49,002 nt of DNA from Bacteroidota bacterium (GTDB lineage: Bacteria > Bacteroidota > Bacteroidia > Chitinophagales > Saprospiraceae), in contig CAUJDW010000012.1 in assembly GCA_963169455.1 (NCBI GenBank), forward strand, positions 1 to 49,002, given 5' to 3'. Below are positions 25,147 to 33,505 of the stretch, piece by piece. The position numbers and the translations under genes are program-made. The number at the start of each line of letters is the position of its first letter. Positions within the stretch are counted from its first letter, which is position 1. Below the pieces are notes generated by a model. That model was given only the letters and a program-made list of their open reading frames with translations. It did no database searches and was not told where the DNA came from.

Positions 25147-27279
25147 ATGAGAATAATCATTCTGACATGGATCGCCGTGGCGGCCCTGGCGTCCGCACAG
25201 GCCCAGGGCCCCGGCAAACAGGAAGCCAAGGAGTTTTTTGCCCATCAGCACTATGCGGAAGCTTTATCGGCCCTGAACAGCAATCCTGCCCTGGTGAAAT
25301 CCGACCCGGAAGCCCGCTTCCTGCTGGCTGTGTGCCATTACCAGCTCAACCAGCTCGCCGAGGCGGAGGCGGCCCTGCTGAACCTGATCAAATCGGAAAA
25401 ATCGCCTTATCCCGAATGCTGGCTGTACCTGGGCAAGATATACCATGCCATGCACCAGTTTGGCAAGGCTGCTGATCATTACAAGGATTACCTGCGCCGC
25501 GCCCGGCCCAGCCACCCCAACCGGCAGATGGTGTGGGACGAAACCCGCCGCTGCGCCAACGGCATGGAATGGCAATACCGCCAGGCCGAAGTAGCCGTGG
25601 AGAATATGGGGCGGGCAGTAAATACGGAATACGACGAGTTTGCCCCTATCCTGAGCCCAAACTTCAGCAGCAAGCTTTACTTCTCTTCGATCAGGCCCGG
25701 CAACATCGGCGGCAGCCGCAACAGCAGCGGCTTCCCCGACAACCGGCTGGGGCATCACTCCAGCGATATGTTCTCCTGCGAAGCCCCCGGGGGCAGCAAC
25801 TGGGGCAATGTAAAGGCCATGCACCACCTGCTGAACAGCCCTCAGCACGAGGTTTTACTGGATTTCAACGCGGATGGGTCGGCCCTTTACTATTTCAAGG
25901 GCGCTACGCCTGAAACGGGGCAGATTTTCGTCGATACCTTCCGGAAAATGGAAGAGCGCTCGCTGAGCACCAACCCTTTCCTTGGGCCTCTGAGCCCGGC
26001 GATAGGAGACGGCGCTCCTTTTTTTGCCAATGACACCCTCCTCTATTTTGCCAGCCGCCGCCCGGGCGGTTTCGGAGGGCTCGACCTGTACACCAGCACT
26101 TTTTCCAATGGGAAATGGACGGCGCCTGAAAACCTTGGCCCGGTTATCAACACGCCATACGATGAAACCACGCCTTTCCTGGCGCGCGACGGACGAACGC
26201 TCTATTTCAGTTCCAACCACCCACACCGCAGCCTTGGAGGCCTGGACGTGCTCAAGGCCGTTTACAATGCCGGGGCAAAGCGGTGGACGGAGCCCGAAAA
26301 CCTGGGGCTGCCGGTTAATTCCGCCGCCGATGACGCCTATTTCCGGATAGGCAAAGATGGCTTTACCGGCTACTTTTCTTCCTCCCGCAAGGATGGGTAT
26401 GGCCAGCGCGACCTCTACCTGGCCTATTTCCAGAACTACCTGCCTGAGATGGAACTGCCGGCTGACTTTCAGCCTTCTTCCCAAACCCGGCCGCTCATAA
26501 AGGTCGAGGAGAACATAACCAGGCCGCAGAAAGACCTGGCCACGGAACCGGCTGCCCCTGCCGTCGAATCCACGCCGGCCCACCCTGCACCGGCCAGCGC
26601 CTTTGCACCCATTTACTTTGGGCAGGAGAAGGACGGGCTTTCCGAAAATGACAAAATTCAACTCGGGCGGATTGCCGAAACCATGAAGGCTTTCCCGGGG
26701 CTCCAACTGGCCATAACCGCCTTTTGCACCGAGCCGCTACCCCTGTCTGCACGCCTGTTCAACGGCATCAAAAAGGCGCAACTGGCGGCGGATTTCCTGA
26801 TCCGGCAGGGCGTTGGGGAAGGCGCCATTTCCATACGCTCCGGCGATGCGGGCGGCGCCAGGCTCCGGAGCGGCGCCTACGCCCTGGAATTCTCCTTCCT
26901 CAAGCCCGAGGGTTTCCCTCCCGAGACGATCCTTCCGGATCTGGAAACGGGCTTTGCCCCTGCCATTCCCGGCCATTCTTCCCACCGCAAGCTGTTATAC
27001 AAAGTACAGGTCTCCTCCCTTTCGGGGCCCTTCAAAGGCCCGCTGATTGAGCGACACCCTGATGCCATGGTTGAAAAAAGCCCCGGCCTGGCCTTATATC
27101 GCTACACCCTGGGCGCATTCTCCTCTTTTTCCCAAGCGGAGGCCTTCCGTCAGGAGCTGGCCCGTGCAGGGCAGAAAAGCGCTTTCGTTGCGCCCTACAT
27201 CTGCGGCGTGCGCGCCGACCGGGCCCTGGCCCGCAAATACCTGTCCGAATTCCCCGACCTGCGGAATTTCGCCAACTGA
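25147..27279 (+). CDS. PorE-like TPR / PD40 propeller / OmpA-like / SPOR protein
   Basis: A 710-residue exported protein (signal MRIIILTWIAVAALASAQAQ). Residues about 25-130 are TPR repeats. About 150-430 is a beta-propeller of PD40 repeats, with recurrent DGRTLYFSSNHPHRSLGGLDV and GYFSSSRKDGYGQRDLY. A proline-rich linker is followed by a degenerate OmpA-like domain (about 490-585). The last 85 residues are SPOR-like (YKVQVSSLSGPF ... YRYTLGAFSSFSQAEAFRQEL). TPR plus PD40 plus OmpA is the layout of PorE, an envelope anchor of type IX secretion; the SPOR domain is not part of PorE as I know it. Both terminal parts would bind peptidoglycan. Confidence 0.78.
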   Translation: MRIIILTWIAVAALASAQAQGPGKQEAKEFFAHQHYAEALSALNSNPALVKSDPEARFLLAVCHYQLNQLAEAEAALLNLIKSEKSPYPECWLYLGKIYHAMHQFGKAADHYKDYLRRARPSHPNRQMVWDETRRCANGMEWQYRQAEVAVENMGRAVNTEYDEFAPILSPNFSSKLYFSSIRPGNIGGSRNSSGFPDNRLGHHSSDMFSCEAPGGSNWGNVKAMHHLLNSPQHEVLLDFNADGSALYYFKGATPETGQIFVDTFRKMEERSLSTNPFLGPLSPAIGDGAPFFANDTLLYFASRRPGGFGGLDLYTSTFSNGKWTAPENLGPVINTPYDETTPFLARDGRTLYFSSNHPHRSLGGLDVLKAVYNAGAKRWTEPENLGLPVNSAADDAYFRIGKDGFTGYFSSSRKDGYGQRDLYLAYFQNYLPEMELPADFQPSSQTRPLIKVEENITRPQKDLATEPAAPAVESTPAHPAPASAFAPIYFGQEKDGLSENDKIQLGRIAETMKAFPGLQLAITAFCTEPLPLSARLFNGIKKAQLAADFLIRQGVGEGAISIRSGDAGGARLRSGAYALEFSFLKPEGFPPETILPDLETGFAPAIPGHSSHRKLLYKVQVSSLSGPFKGPLIERHPDAMVEKSPGLALYRYTLGAFSSFSQAEAFRQELARAGQKSAFVAPYICGVRADRALARKYLSEFPDLRNFAN

Positions 27280-27347
27280 AAATGGCGCATTTTATCGGTT
27301 AACGCTGTTTTTTAACCTTACTAAATAATTGTCCTAAAATCATTTTC

Positions 27348-27905
27348 ATGAAAACCAACATTGATTTCCTGCGCGAAAGCCTGAAGAACCTCAAAACGGT
27401 AGGAACGGTAACGCGCAGCTCCAGGTATTTGTGCCAGGGCGCCATTAAACACGTGGATTTCCAGAAGGCGCGCGTGATCATCGAGCTGGGCGCGGGCGAC
27501 GGCGTGATCACCAAACACATTCTCCGGAACATGCGCCCCGACGCAAAACTGCTCGCCTTCGAAGTAAACCCCAAATTCTGCGAAAGCCTCCGGGAAATAA
27601 ACGACCCCAGGCTGACCGTCGCCCAGGATTCCGCAGAAAAGCTCAAGGATTATATGGCTTCCATCGGGGCGGAGCAAGCAGATTACGTCATCTCCGCCAT
27701 TCCTTTTGTCGCACTGCCCAAAGAGGCAGGGCACACCATCGTGCAGGCCTGTTACGACAACCTCCGGAGCAGCGGCCTGTACATCCAGGTGCACTATTCG
27801 CTGCTGGCCAAAAAACTGTATGAATCCGTTTTCGGCAATGTGGATATCAATTTCATACCTCTCAACATGCCGCCGGCATTTGTGCTGGTGAGCGAAAAAA
27901 ACTGA
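27348..27905 (+). CDS. Class I SAM-dependent methyltransferase, phospholipid N-methyltransferase-like
   Basis: A 185-residue Rossmann methyltransferase. Motif I is VIIELGAGDGVITKHIL (about 43-59) and the acidic ribose-binding residue is in LLAFEVNPKF. VISAIPFVALP replaces the NPPY-type motif of nucleic-acid enzymes. It most resembles the short PmtA-like phospholipid N-methyltransferase group (COG3963), but relatives of rRNA adenine dimethylases share this fold, so the substrate is uncertain. It lies 68 bases after the PorE-like gene, and a lipid desaturase follows, which fits a membrane-lipid role. Confidence 0.7.
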   Translation: MKTNIDFLRESLKNLKTVGTVTRSSRYLCQGAIKHVDFQKARVIIELGAGDGVITKHILRNMRPDAKLLAFEVNPKFCESLREINDPRLTVAQDSAEKLKDYMASIGAEQADYVISAIPFVALPKEAGHTIVQACYDNLRSSGLYIQVHYSLLAKKLYESVFGNVDINFIPLNMPPAFVLVSEKN

Positions 27906-28042
27906 CGGGAAGCGCCTGCCCGGAGCTGGTAAATTCTGAAAATAAAAATAAAAAAGGGCTCGGGAGATAAAGCTCTGAAAGACAACTCCTATCTTCCGGG
28001 GTTAATATTGCCTGCTATCATCAACCAGCTAGCCAAACACAG

Positions 28043-28056
28043 GATTAGCGCTAATC
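28043..28056. promoter_or_regulatory. Perfect palindrome GATTAGCGCTAATC before the desaturase gene
   Basis: A 14-base perfect palindrome ending 10 bases before the ATG of the desaturase gene. It has the size and symmetry of an operator half-site pair and could bind a dimeric regulator or overlap the promoter. No TAnnTTTG element is obvious near it. Confidence 0.5.
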
Positions 28057-28066
28057 TACTTCTATT

Positions 28067-29158
28067 ATGACAGCTCAAAGCACTGCCACTATCCGCTTTG
28101 CCAAAGGAGCCGGCGGCGATTTTTACCACACCCTGAGGGCCCGGGTGTCGGCCTATTTCGAAGAAAACAATATTTCCCGGCACGCCAATTTCCAGATGGC
28201 TGTGAAGACGGTATTTATGATCAGCCTTTATTTCGTGCCTTTCATCATCAGCCTCACCATAGTGGAAAGCCAGGCTGTTTTTTTTGCGCTGTGGCTGCTG
28301 ATGGGCATCGGCGTGGCCGGCATCGGCCTGTCGGTCATGCACGACGCCAACCACGGGGCCTATTCCGGCAATAAAACGGTGAACACCCTGCTGGGCTACC
28401 TCCTGAATGTAGTAGGAGGCTGCGCCGCCTACTGGAAAGTCCAGCACAACGTGCTGCACCACACTTATACCAATATCCAGGGGCTGGATGACGACATCAG
28501 CCGGGTGAAGATACTCCGCTTCTCTCCGCATGCCAACAAGATGAAGATACACCGGTATCAGCACTACTATGCCTGGCTGCTTTATGGGCTGATGACGCTG
28601 TCGTGGGTGACGACCAAGGAATTTGCGCAGTTGTTCGAATTCCGGGACAGGGGCCTGTTGCCGGGCAAAAACGGCTTTCGCAACATGCTGCTGGAGGTGC
28701 TGTTCACCAAGGTGCTGTACTATGCATACGTGCTGGTGTTGCCCATGCTTATTCTGCCGTTTTCGCCCTGGTTCATCCTGCTCAGCTTCCTGAGCATGCA
28801 CTTCGTGGCGGGGCTGATCCTCAGCCTGGTTTTCCAGCCCGCCCACGTGCTGCTGGAAAACGATTTCCCACTGCCGAATGAAGAAGGCCGGATGGAAAAC
28901 AACTGGGCGATCCACCAGTTGCTGACGACCTCCGACTTCGGGCAGGACAACAAGCTGCTCTCCTGGTTTGTGGGTGGACTGAATTTCCAGATCGAACACC
29001 ACCTCTTTCCCAAGGTGTGCCACGTGCATTACAAGGCGCTTTCCGGCATCGTCCGCCAGACGGCTGAGGAGTTCCATCTGCCCTACCACACCGAAAAGAC
29101 CTGGGGAGCGGCCATACGGAGCCACTGGCGCATGCTGCGGGAACTGGCGCAAGTTTGA
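28067..29158 (+). CDS. Membrane fatty-acid desaturase
   Basis: A 363-residue integral membrane desaturase. All three histidine boxes of the di-iron site are present: HDANH (92-96), HNVLHH (127-132) and QIEHH (308-312). Two pairs of membrane helices separate them. It inserts a double bond into an acyl chain using O2 and an electron donor. The QIEHHLFP third box groups it with front-end and linoleoyl-CoA-type desaturases, but cytochrome b5 is not fused to it, so position and substrate are open. The palindrome at 28043-28056 may control it in response to temperature or lipid state. Confidence 0.93.
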   Translation: MTAQSTATIRFAKGAGGDFYHTLRARVSAYFEENNISRHANFQMAVKTVFMISLYFVPFIISLTIVESQAVFFALWLLMGIGVAGIGLSVMHDANHGAYSGNKTVNTLLGYLLNVVGGCAAYWKVQHNVLHHTYTNIQGLDDDISRVKILRFSPHANKMKIHRYQHYYAWLLYGLMTLSWVTTKEFAQLFEFRDRGLLPGKNGFRNMLLEVLFTKVLYYAYVLVLPMLILPFSPWFILLSFLSMHFVAGLILSLVFQPAHVLLENDFPLPNEEGRMENNWAIHQLLTTSDFGQDNKLLSWFVGGLNFQIEHHLFPKVCHVHYKALSGIVRQTAEEFHLPYHTEKTWGAAIRSHWRMLRELAQV

Positions 29159-29194
29159 TGGAATAGCCAGTAAACGATCCCCTCCGGTTGTTGT

Positions 29195-29202
29195 TAGATT
29201 TG
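29195..29202 (+). promoter_or_regulatory. -7 element (TAGATTTG) before the sugar-dehydrogenase-like gene
   Basis: TAGATTTG fits TAnnTTTG and stands 13 bases before the ATG at 29216. The -33 part is not convincing. Confidence 0.45.
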
Positions 29203-29215
29203 AAAAAGAGAACTT

Positions 29216-30346
29216 ATGCGCCCTTTTTCCCTGCCTGCCCTGATGGCAAGCCTGTTCCTGTTCGCCTGCGGCAAGGTCAACCCTCCTGTGCAGGTGTTCA
29301 GGCCATCCAACCTGCCTTTGGAGAAGATCAAGCTGCCCGATGGTTTCCACATCGACATTTTTGCGGAAGGCCTCAAAGACGCCCGGTCCATGGCCCTGTC
29401 TCCTGATGGAACCCTTTTTGTCGGCACCCGGGGTGAAGGCAAGGTGTACGCCCTGAAAGACACCGACGGCGATTTCCGCGCCGACCAGGTATTCACTCTG
29501 GCCAAAGGCCTGAATATGCCCAACGGAGTAGCATTCCGCGACGGCGCCCTCTACGTGGCGGAAGTCAGCCGCATCCTCAGATACGACAATATCGAAGCCA
29601 GCCTGGCCAACCCGCCGGCCCCGGCCGTCGTTTACGATCAATACCCTGCCGAAACCCACCACGGCTGGAAGTTCATCGGCTTCGGCCCCGACGGCAAGCT
29701 GTACGTCCCGGTGGGCGCCCCCTGCAATATCTGCGAATCGGAGCGCGAAGTATTCGCCTCCCTCACCCGCCTCAATGCCGACGGCACGGGCATGGAAGTC
29801 GTGCAGCACGGCATTCGCAATACGGTGGGATTCACCTGGCATCCCGAAAGCGGAGAGCTTTGGTTTACCGACAACGGCCGCGACTGGCTGGGCGACGATG
29901 AGCCCGGCTGCGAACTCAACCGCGCTGCGCAGGACGGCATGCACTTCGGCTATCCCTACTGCCACCAGGGCAACCTGCCCGACCCGGAGTTTGGCAGCAA
30001 GCGCTCCTGCGATGAATTCACCCCGCCTGTACAGGTGCTGGGCCCGCACGTGGCCCCGCTGGGGGTGGAATTCTATACATCCAGCCAGTTTCCGGCTGCC
30101 TACCGGGGCCACATCTTCATCGCCGAGCACGGTTCCTGGAACCGGAGGCAAAAGATCGGCTACCGGCTCAGTATGGTAAAACTGGAGGGCAATTCGGCCG
30201 TGAGCTACGAGCCATTCGCCGAAGGCTGGCTCGAAAATGGCGACGTCTGGGGCCGGCCAGTCGACCTGGAATTCCTGCCCGACGGCTCCATGCTGGTTTC
30301 GGATGATTTTGCTGACGCGATCTACCGGATTTACTATAAAAAGTAG
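29216..30346 (+). CDS. Sorbosone dehydrogenase-like beta-propeller lipoprotein
   Basis: A 376-residue lipoprotein (signal peptide ending LFLFAC) with a six-bladed beta-propeller of the PQQ-dependent sugar dehydrogenase/L-sorbosone dehydrogenase group. Repeating blade motifs are MALSPDGTLFVGTRGEGKVYALKD, GFGPDGKLYVPVGAPCNIC, SGELWFTDNGRDWLGDDEPGCEL, and EFLPDGSMLVSDDFADAIYRIYY. Homologues oxidise sugars or aldehydes in the periplasm with PQQ; no PQQ biosynthesis gene is nearby and the reaction here is unproven. It sits outside the cytoplasm. It is convergent with the patatin-like gene, with 29 bases between stop codons. Confidence 0.85.
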   Translation: MRPFSLPALMASLFLFACGKVNPPVQVFRPSNLPLEKIKLPDGFHIDIFAEGLKDARSMALSPDGTLFVGTRGEGKVYALKDTDGDFRADQVFTLAKGLNMPNGVAFRDGALYVAEVSRILRYDNIEASLANPPAPAVVYDQYPAETHHGWKFIGFGPDGKLYVPVGAPCNICESEREVFASLTRLNADGTGMEVVQHGIRNTVGFTWHPESGELWFTDNGRDWLGDDEPGCELNRAAQDGMHFGYPYCHQGNLPDPEFGSKRSCDEFTPPVQVLGPHVAPLGVEFYTSSQFPAAYRGHIFIAEHGSWNRRQKIGYRLSMVKLEGNSAVSYEPFAEGWLENGDVWGRPVDLEFLPDGSMLVSDDFADAIYRIYYKK

Positions 30347-30375
30347 CCCGGAGCAAGCCAGCCGGGCAAGCCCTT
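30346..30375 (+). terminator. Short hairpin terminator between convergent genes
   Basis: GCCCGG and CCGGGC pair around a 10-base loop (30346-30367), followed by AAGCCC and a T4 run. It likely ends the propeller-protein transcript. A longer T-rich stretch follows inside the convergent gene. Confidence 0.4.
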
Positions 30376-32634
30376 TTACTTTTTCCGCTCCGGAGGAAGC
30401 AGGTGCAGCAGCCGCTGCAGGCTGGCCTGGTTTTCTTCCAGTTCTATGGCCCTTAGTATATCTTCCTTTTCCCGGGAAGTGATGTGGAAAGAAATGGAAG
30501 CCTCCAGCTTGTTGGCTTCCGAGGGGCGATAGAGGAAGCGGACGACGTGGAACATGTCTTTTCCCAGCAAATCGAACATAAACCCGAGGCTGTTGTCGTG
30601 TTCGAATTCCTGGATGACCAATACTTTGCCGGCGATGCCCAGAGGGTTAAAGATGGATTCGATGATCCCCTGCCCCCCGCTGGGCGTAATCCTTTCGATC
30701 TTTTCCGAGCTGCTTATTTGTACAAGGACGACCCCGCTGGTATTTTCCAGTATCCAGTCGCGGAATACCTGGATAAAACGGGTAGCGGACAGGATGCCGT
30801 AATTGTCCAGGAAGCCGGCGTCCATGACCTCTACCTGCGGGTTGCTGGGCAGGTGGACGTTAGGCAGGATGTAGGGGTAGGTCGCATTCATGCGCAGGGC
30901 CGTCAGGAAGCGCAGGCTGTCGGCCTTTTGGGCGTGGAACATCCAGCCGAAATCAACGGCATCCACTTCCACCTGCCGGGGTATATCGCGGGCGACGGGC
31001 GCCACCATCATATAGGAAACGCCCTGTGGGGAGATGATCAGCCTGCGGGCATCGTTGACGATGGAAGGGGTCAGGAACAGCATAGGCGCCCGCGCTTCCC
31101 GTTCGGCCTGCCGGTAATCCCCGATGGTTTTGTCGAGGATGAAGCCTGTATTTTCGTTCAGCTGCCGCTCGAAAATGTATCCACGGTCTTTCTGGTAGCG
31201 AAATCCCGCCGTTTCAAAAGTCGTCCACGGCAGAAAAAGGTCGTTGGAGATGATGGTGAAAGCGACTGAATTGAGCAGGTCTGTGGCGATGTTGTCGATA
31301 TACTGCCTGCTGTACAGCCCGATGGCAGGGTCGTCCTGTTTCCGGAGGTACAATTCGCGGAGGTAGGCCATGCCCAGCATACCGCCCGAAGCCCCTGTGA
31401 TCAGTAAGGAATGGCCCAGCAGGCGCCCATCCAGGAGTTTATCGGCCGTTTGAACCACCTGTATTGTCCAGGTTGCCGATTTCAGGCCGCCGCCGCTCAC
31501 GCAAAGGATCACCATTTTGGGTTTGCGCCCCGGGGGATGGCTTACGCGCTGCCGCCATTTTTCCAGGATTTCAATCGTGCCGGCCTTATCTTTTTCGATG
31601 ATGTCCGATTCACAGATGCCCTGGAGCCTTTCGACCGTGTATTCAGCGGGTGCTGTCTCATAATCAAGCCCGTAGGCCCGGTTGGGGTGGTTAAAGTTGT
31701 CGAAGCGGGTCAGGTAGTTCGCCCCCACCAGCAGCAGGAAAATAACCGCCACACGCCATTCATTGAACCAGTAAGTCAGCGCGCCGATAATGGCCGTCAG
31801 GACGCTGGCCAGGATGAACAGGCTGGCGCCTGCCGGGATCCGGAAGGCAGGGTAGTCGATCAGGTATCCCAGCATCAGCAGCAACAGCATGCTCAGCAAT
31901 TGCATGATCAGTGCATTGAGGTGGTTTTGTTTAAATATCCCCATGAGCAGGCGCGAGTCGTAATGCGCCACACTACGGACCAGCCTGAGCTGGAGCGATT
32001 CTGAAAGGTAGGCCGAAACCTTCCACCGCGCCGTATCCAGCTTGATATACTCCAGGTCGACGTGGCGCCGCCCCGGGGGGATGGCCCGGGACGGAGCAGG
32101 CGGCGGTTTCTTTCCGTCCTGGCCATAATATGAAATATCGCGGTTGGCCGCCTGAAAATACAGCGCATACAGGAATACCAGGGCGAATATCCCTGCTATC
32201 AGGCCCAGGGCATTGACCAGGATGGCGCTCCATTGCAGCCCCTCGTAATAATGTTGAAAATGGATGACGGCGCCCAGGTAGAAACCGAAGAAAGCCAGCG
32301 GCAGCAGCAGGTTGTTGATTACAAATTTGGTGAAAGGCCGGGCCAGGGAAGCCAGAAAGGGGAAATAGTGTGCGCTGAGCAGGTAGGCCGTCAGGTTCCA
32401 GCTCATAAAAAAGCTGCCCAGGGCCAGCCCCAGGAGGAAAAAGCTCCAGAAATTGACCTGCCCCAGGTATTCCGGGTCGAGGAAGAGATACTGCAGGCCC
32501 AGCTTGCGCCCCAGCGAACCGGAGAGGAACAAGGCGAATACGGCCCACATGGCGATCAGCAGGTGGTTGCTGCGCAGGTGCAGAATGAGCAACTGCAGGG
32601 GAAAAGCGTAATACAGGTTCCTCCATTTCGCCAT
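30376..32634 (-). CDS. Polytopic membrane protein with patatin-like lipase domain
   Basis: A 752-residue protein. The first about 310 residues hold six or seven hydrophobic helices (for example 62-82, 106-126, 138-160, 242-262, 270-290). The second half is a patatin-like acyl hydrolase: oxyanion loop SGGGLKSA (GGG 381-383), nucleophile Ser 416 in GASGG, and an Asp of the catalytic dyad in MDAGFLDNYG (Asp 605), where Ala replaces the first Gly of the usual DGG/DGA. The dyad is complete, so activity is likely. It would cleave lipid acyl esters at the cytoplasmic face of the membrane. The fusion to such a large membrane part is unusual for patatins. Confidence 0.82.
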   Translation of the reverse strand: MAKWRNLYYAFPLQLLILHLRSNHLLIAMWAVFALFLSGSLGRKLGLQYLFLDPEYLGQVNFWSFFLLGLALGSFFMSWNLTAYLLSAHYFPFLASLARPFTKFVINNLLLPLAFFGFYLGAVIHFQHYYEGLQWSAILVNALGLIAGIFALVFLYALYFQAANRDISYYGQDGKKPPPAPSRAIPPGRRHVDLEYIKLDTARWKVSAYLSESLQLRLVRSVAHYDSRLLMGIFKQNHLNALIMQLLSMLLLLMLGYLIDYPAFRIPAGASLFILASVLTAIIGALTYWFNEWRVAVIFLLLVGANYLTRFDNFNHPNRAYGLDYETAPAEYTVERLQGICESDIIEKDKAGTIEILEKWRQRVSHPPGRKPKMVILCVSGGGLKSATWTIQVVQTADKLLDGRLLGHSLLITGASGGMLGMAYLRELYLRKQDDPAIGLYSRQYIDNIATDLLNSVAFTIISNDLFLPWTTFETAGFRYQKDRGYIFERQLNENTGFILDKTIGDYRQAEREARAPMLFLTPSIVNDARRLIISPQGVSYMMVAPVARDIPRQVEVDAVDFGWMFHAQKADSLRFLTALRMNATYPYILPNVHLPSNPQVEVMDAGFLDNYGILSATRFIQVFRDWILENTSGVVLVQISSSEKIERITPSGGQGIIESIFNPLGIAGKVLVIQEFEHDNSLGFMFDLLGKDMFHVVRFLYRPSEANKLEASISFHITSREKEDILRAIELEENQASLQRLLHLLPPERKK

Positions 32635-32716
32635 GGCGCTGCCGGGCTTTTATGCGCATTAAAGCTATAATCAAAAGCGGTATTTTGCGTTATTATTGGC
32701 GTATCAATATTCAGGC

Positions 32717-33397
32717 ATGGCTAAAATTGCTCTTACCATCCGGAGGCCGGCGGCAGCGCGGCTGTTTTTCCCTTTCGCCCTGGCAATGCTGTTCGTTTCC
32801 TTCACTGCCTGCCGGCAAAAAGTACCGGTCGAAGCGGTAGAAGCGAAGGACAGCTACGGCTACACCGAAAAATACGAGCGGCGGAAGGAGGACTTTGCCA
32901 AACAGGGCCTGTACCAGCGGTTTAACGAAGCGGGCCAAAAAGTCGAAGAGGCTACCTATGAGAACGACACGCTCAACGGCCTGCGCATCCTCTACTACGA
33001 CAACGGCGACACCCAGGTTGTGGAGGCCTACCGCATGGGCCATTTCGAAGGCCCTTTCCGATCTTTCTACGAAAACGGCAGGCTGAATGTGGAAGGCCAG
33101 TATGAGGCCGATGTCATGTTCGGCCCCTGGAAAGCGTACTACCCTACCGGCGAGTTGAAGGAAGTCGTTACCTTTGCCGACAACGAAGAAAACGGCCCTT
33201 TCGAGGAGTTCTGGAAAAACGGCAACAAAAAAGCCGAAGGCACTTACCGCAACGGCGATAACGAACACGGCCTGCTGAAGCTGTTCAACGAAGCCGGCGA
33301 ACTGATCCGCACCATGAACTGCGAAAACGGCGTCTGCCGCACGATATGGAAGGCGGATGGCGTTGTTGACAGCACCTCCGCAGGCAACGAACAGTAA
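32717..33397 (+). CDS. MORN/YwqK-repeat lipoprotein
   Basis: A 226-residue lipoprotein; the ATG at 32717 yields a signal peptide ending SFTAC. A longer frame from a TTG at 32696 adds seven residues without purpose. The mature part is about six repeats of roughly 22 residues around YxNG, YYDNGD, FYENGRLNVEGQY, YYPTGELKEVVTF, FWKNGNKKAEGTY and FNEAGELI, the YwqK/MORN-variant pattern. These repeats form extended beta sheets, usually surface or protein-binding; function here is unknown. It is divergent from the patatin-like gene and precedes porQ on the same strand. Confidence 0.85.
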   Translation: MAKIALTIRRPAAARLFFPFALAMLFVSFTACRQKVPVEAVEAKDSYGYTEKYERRKEDFAKQGLYQRFNEAGQKVEEATYENDTLNGLRILYYDNGDTQVVEAYRMGHFEGPFRSFYENGRLNVEGQYEADVMFGPWKAYYPTGELKEVVTFADNEENGPFEEFWKNGNKKAEGTYRNGDNEHGLLKLFNEAGELIRTMNCENGVCRTIWKADGVVDSTSAGNEQ

Positions 33398-33505
33398 AGG
33401 CGGGCGGGCGGAGCCCTGGAAGCCAGGCCCGACAATATAACAATGAAGGTGCTCCGGCCCCGGGGGCTTTCCGGAGAAGCCTCAACAATAAAGCCATATA
33501 ACCAC

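Noticed and set aside
27989-30151. A 720-codon minus-strand frame
   Set aside because: It lies fully over the desaturase and propeller-protein genes, both of which show clear family motifs; it is an antisense shadow.
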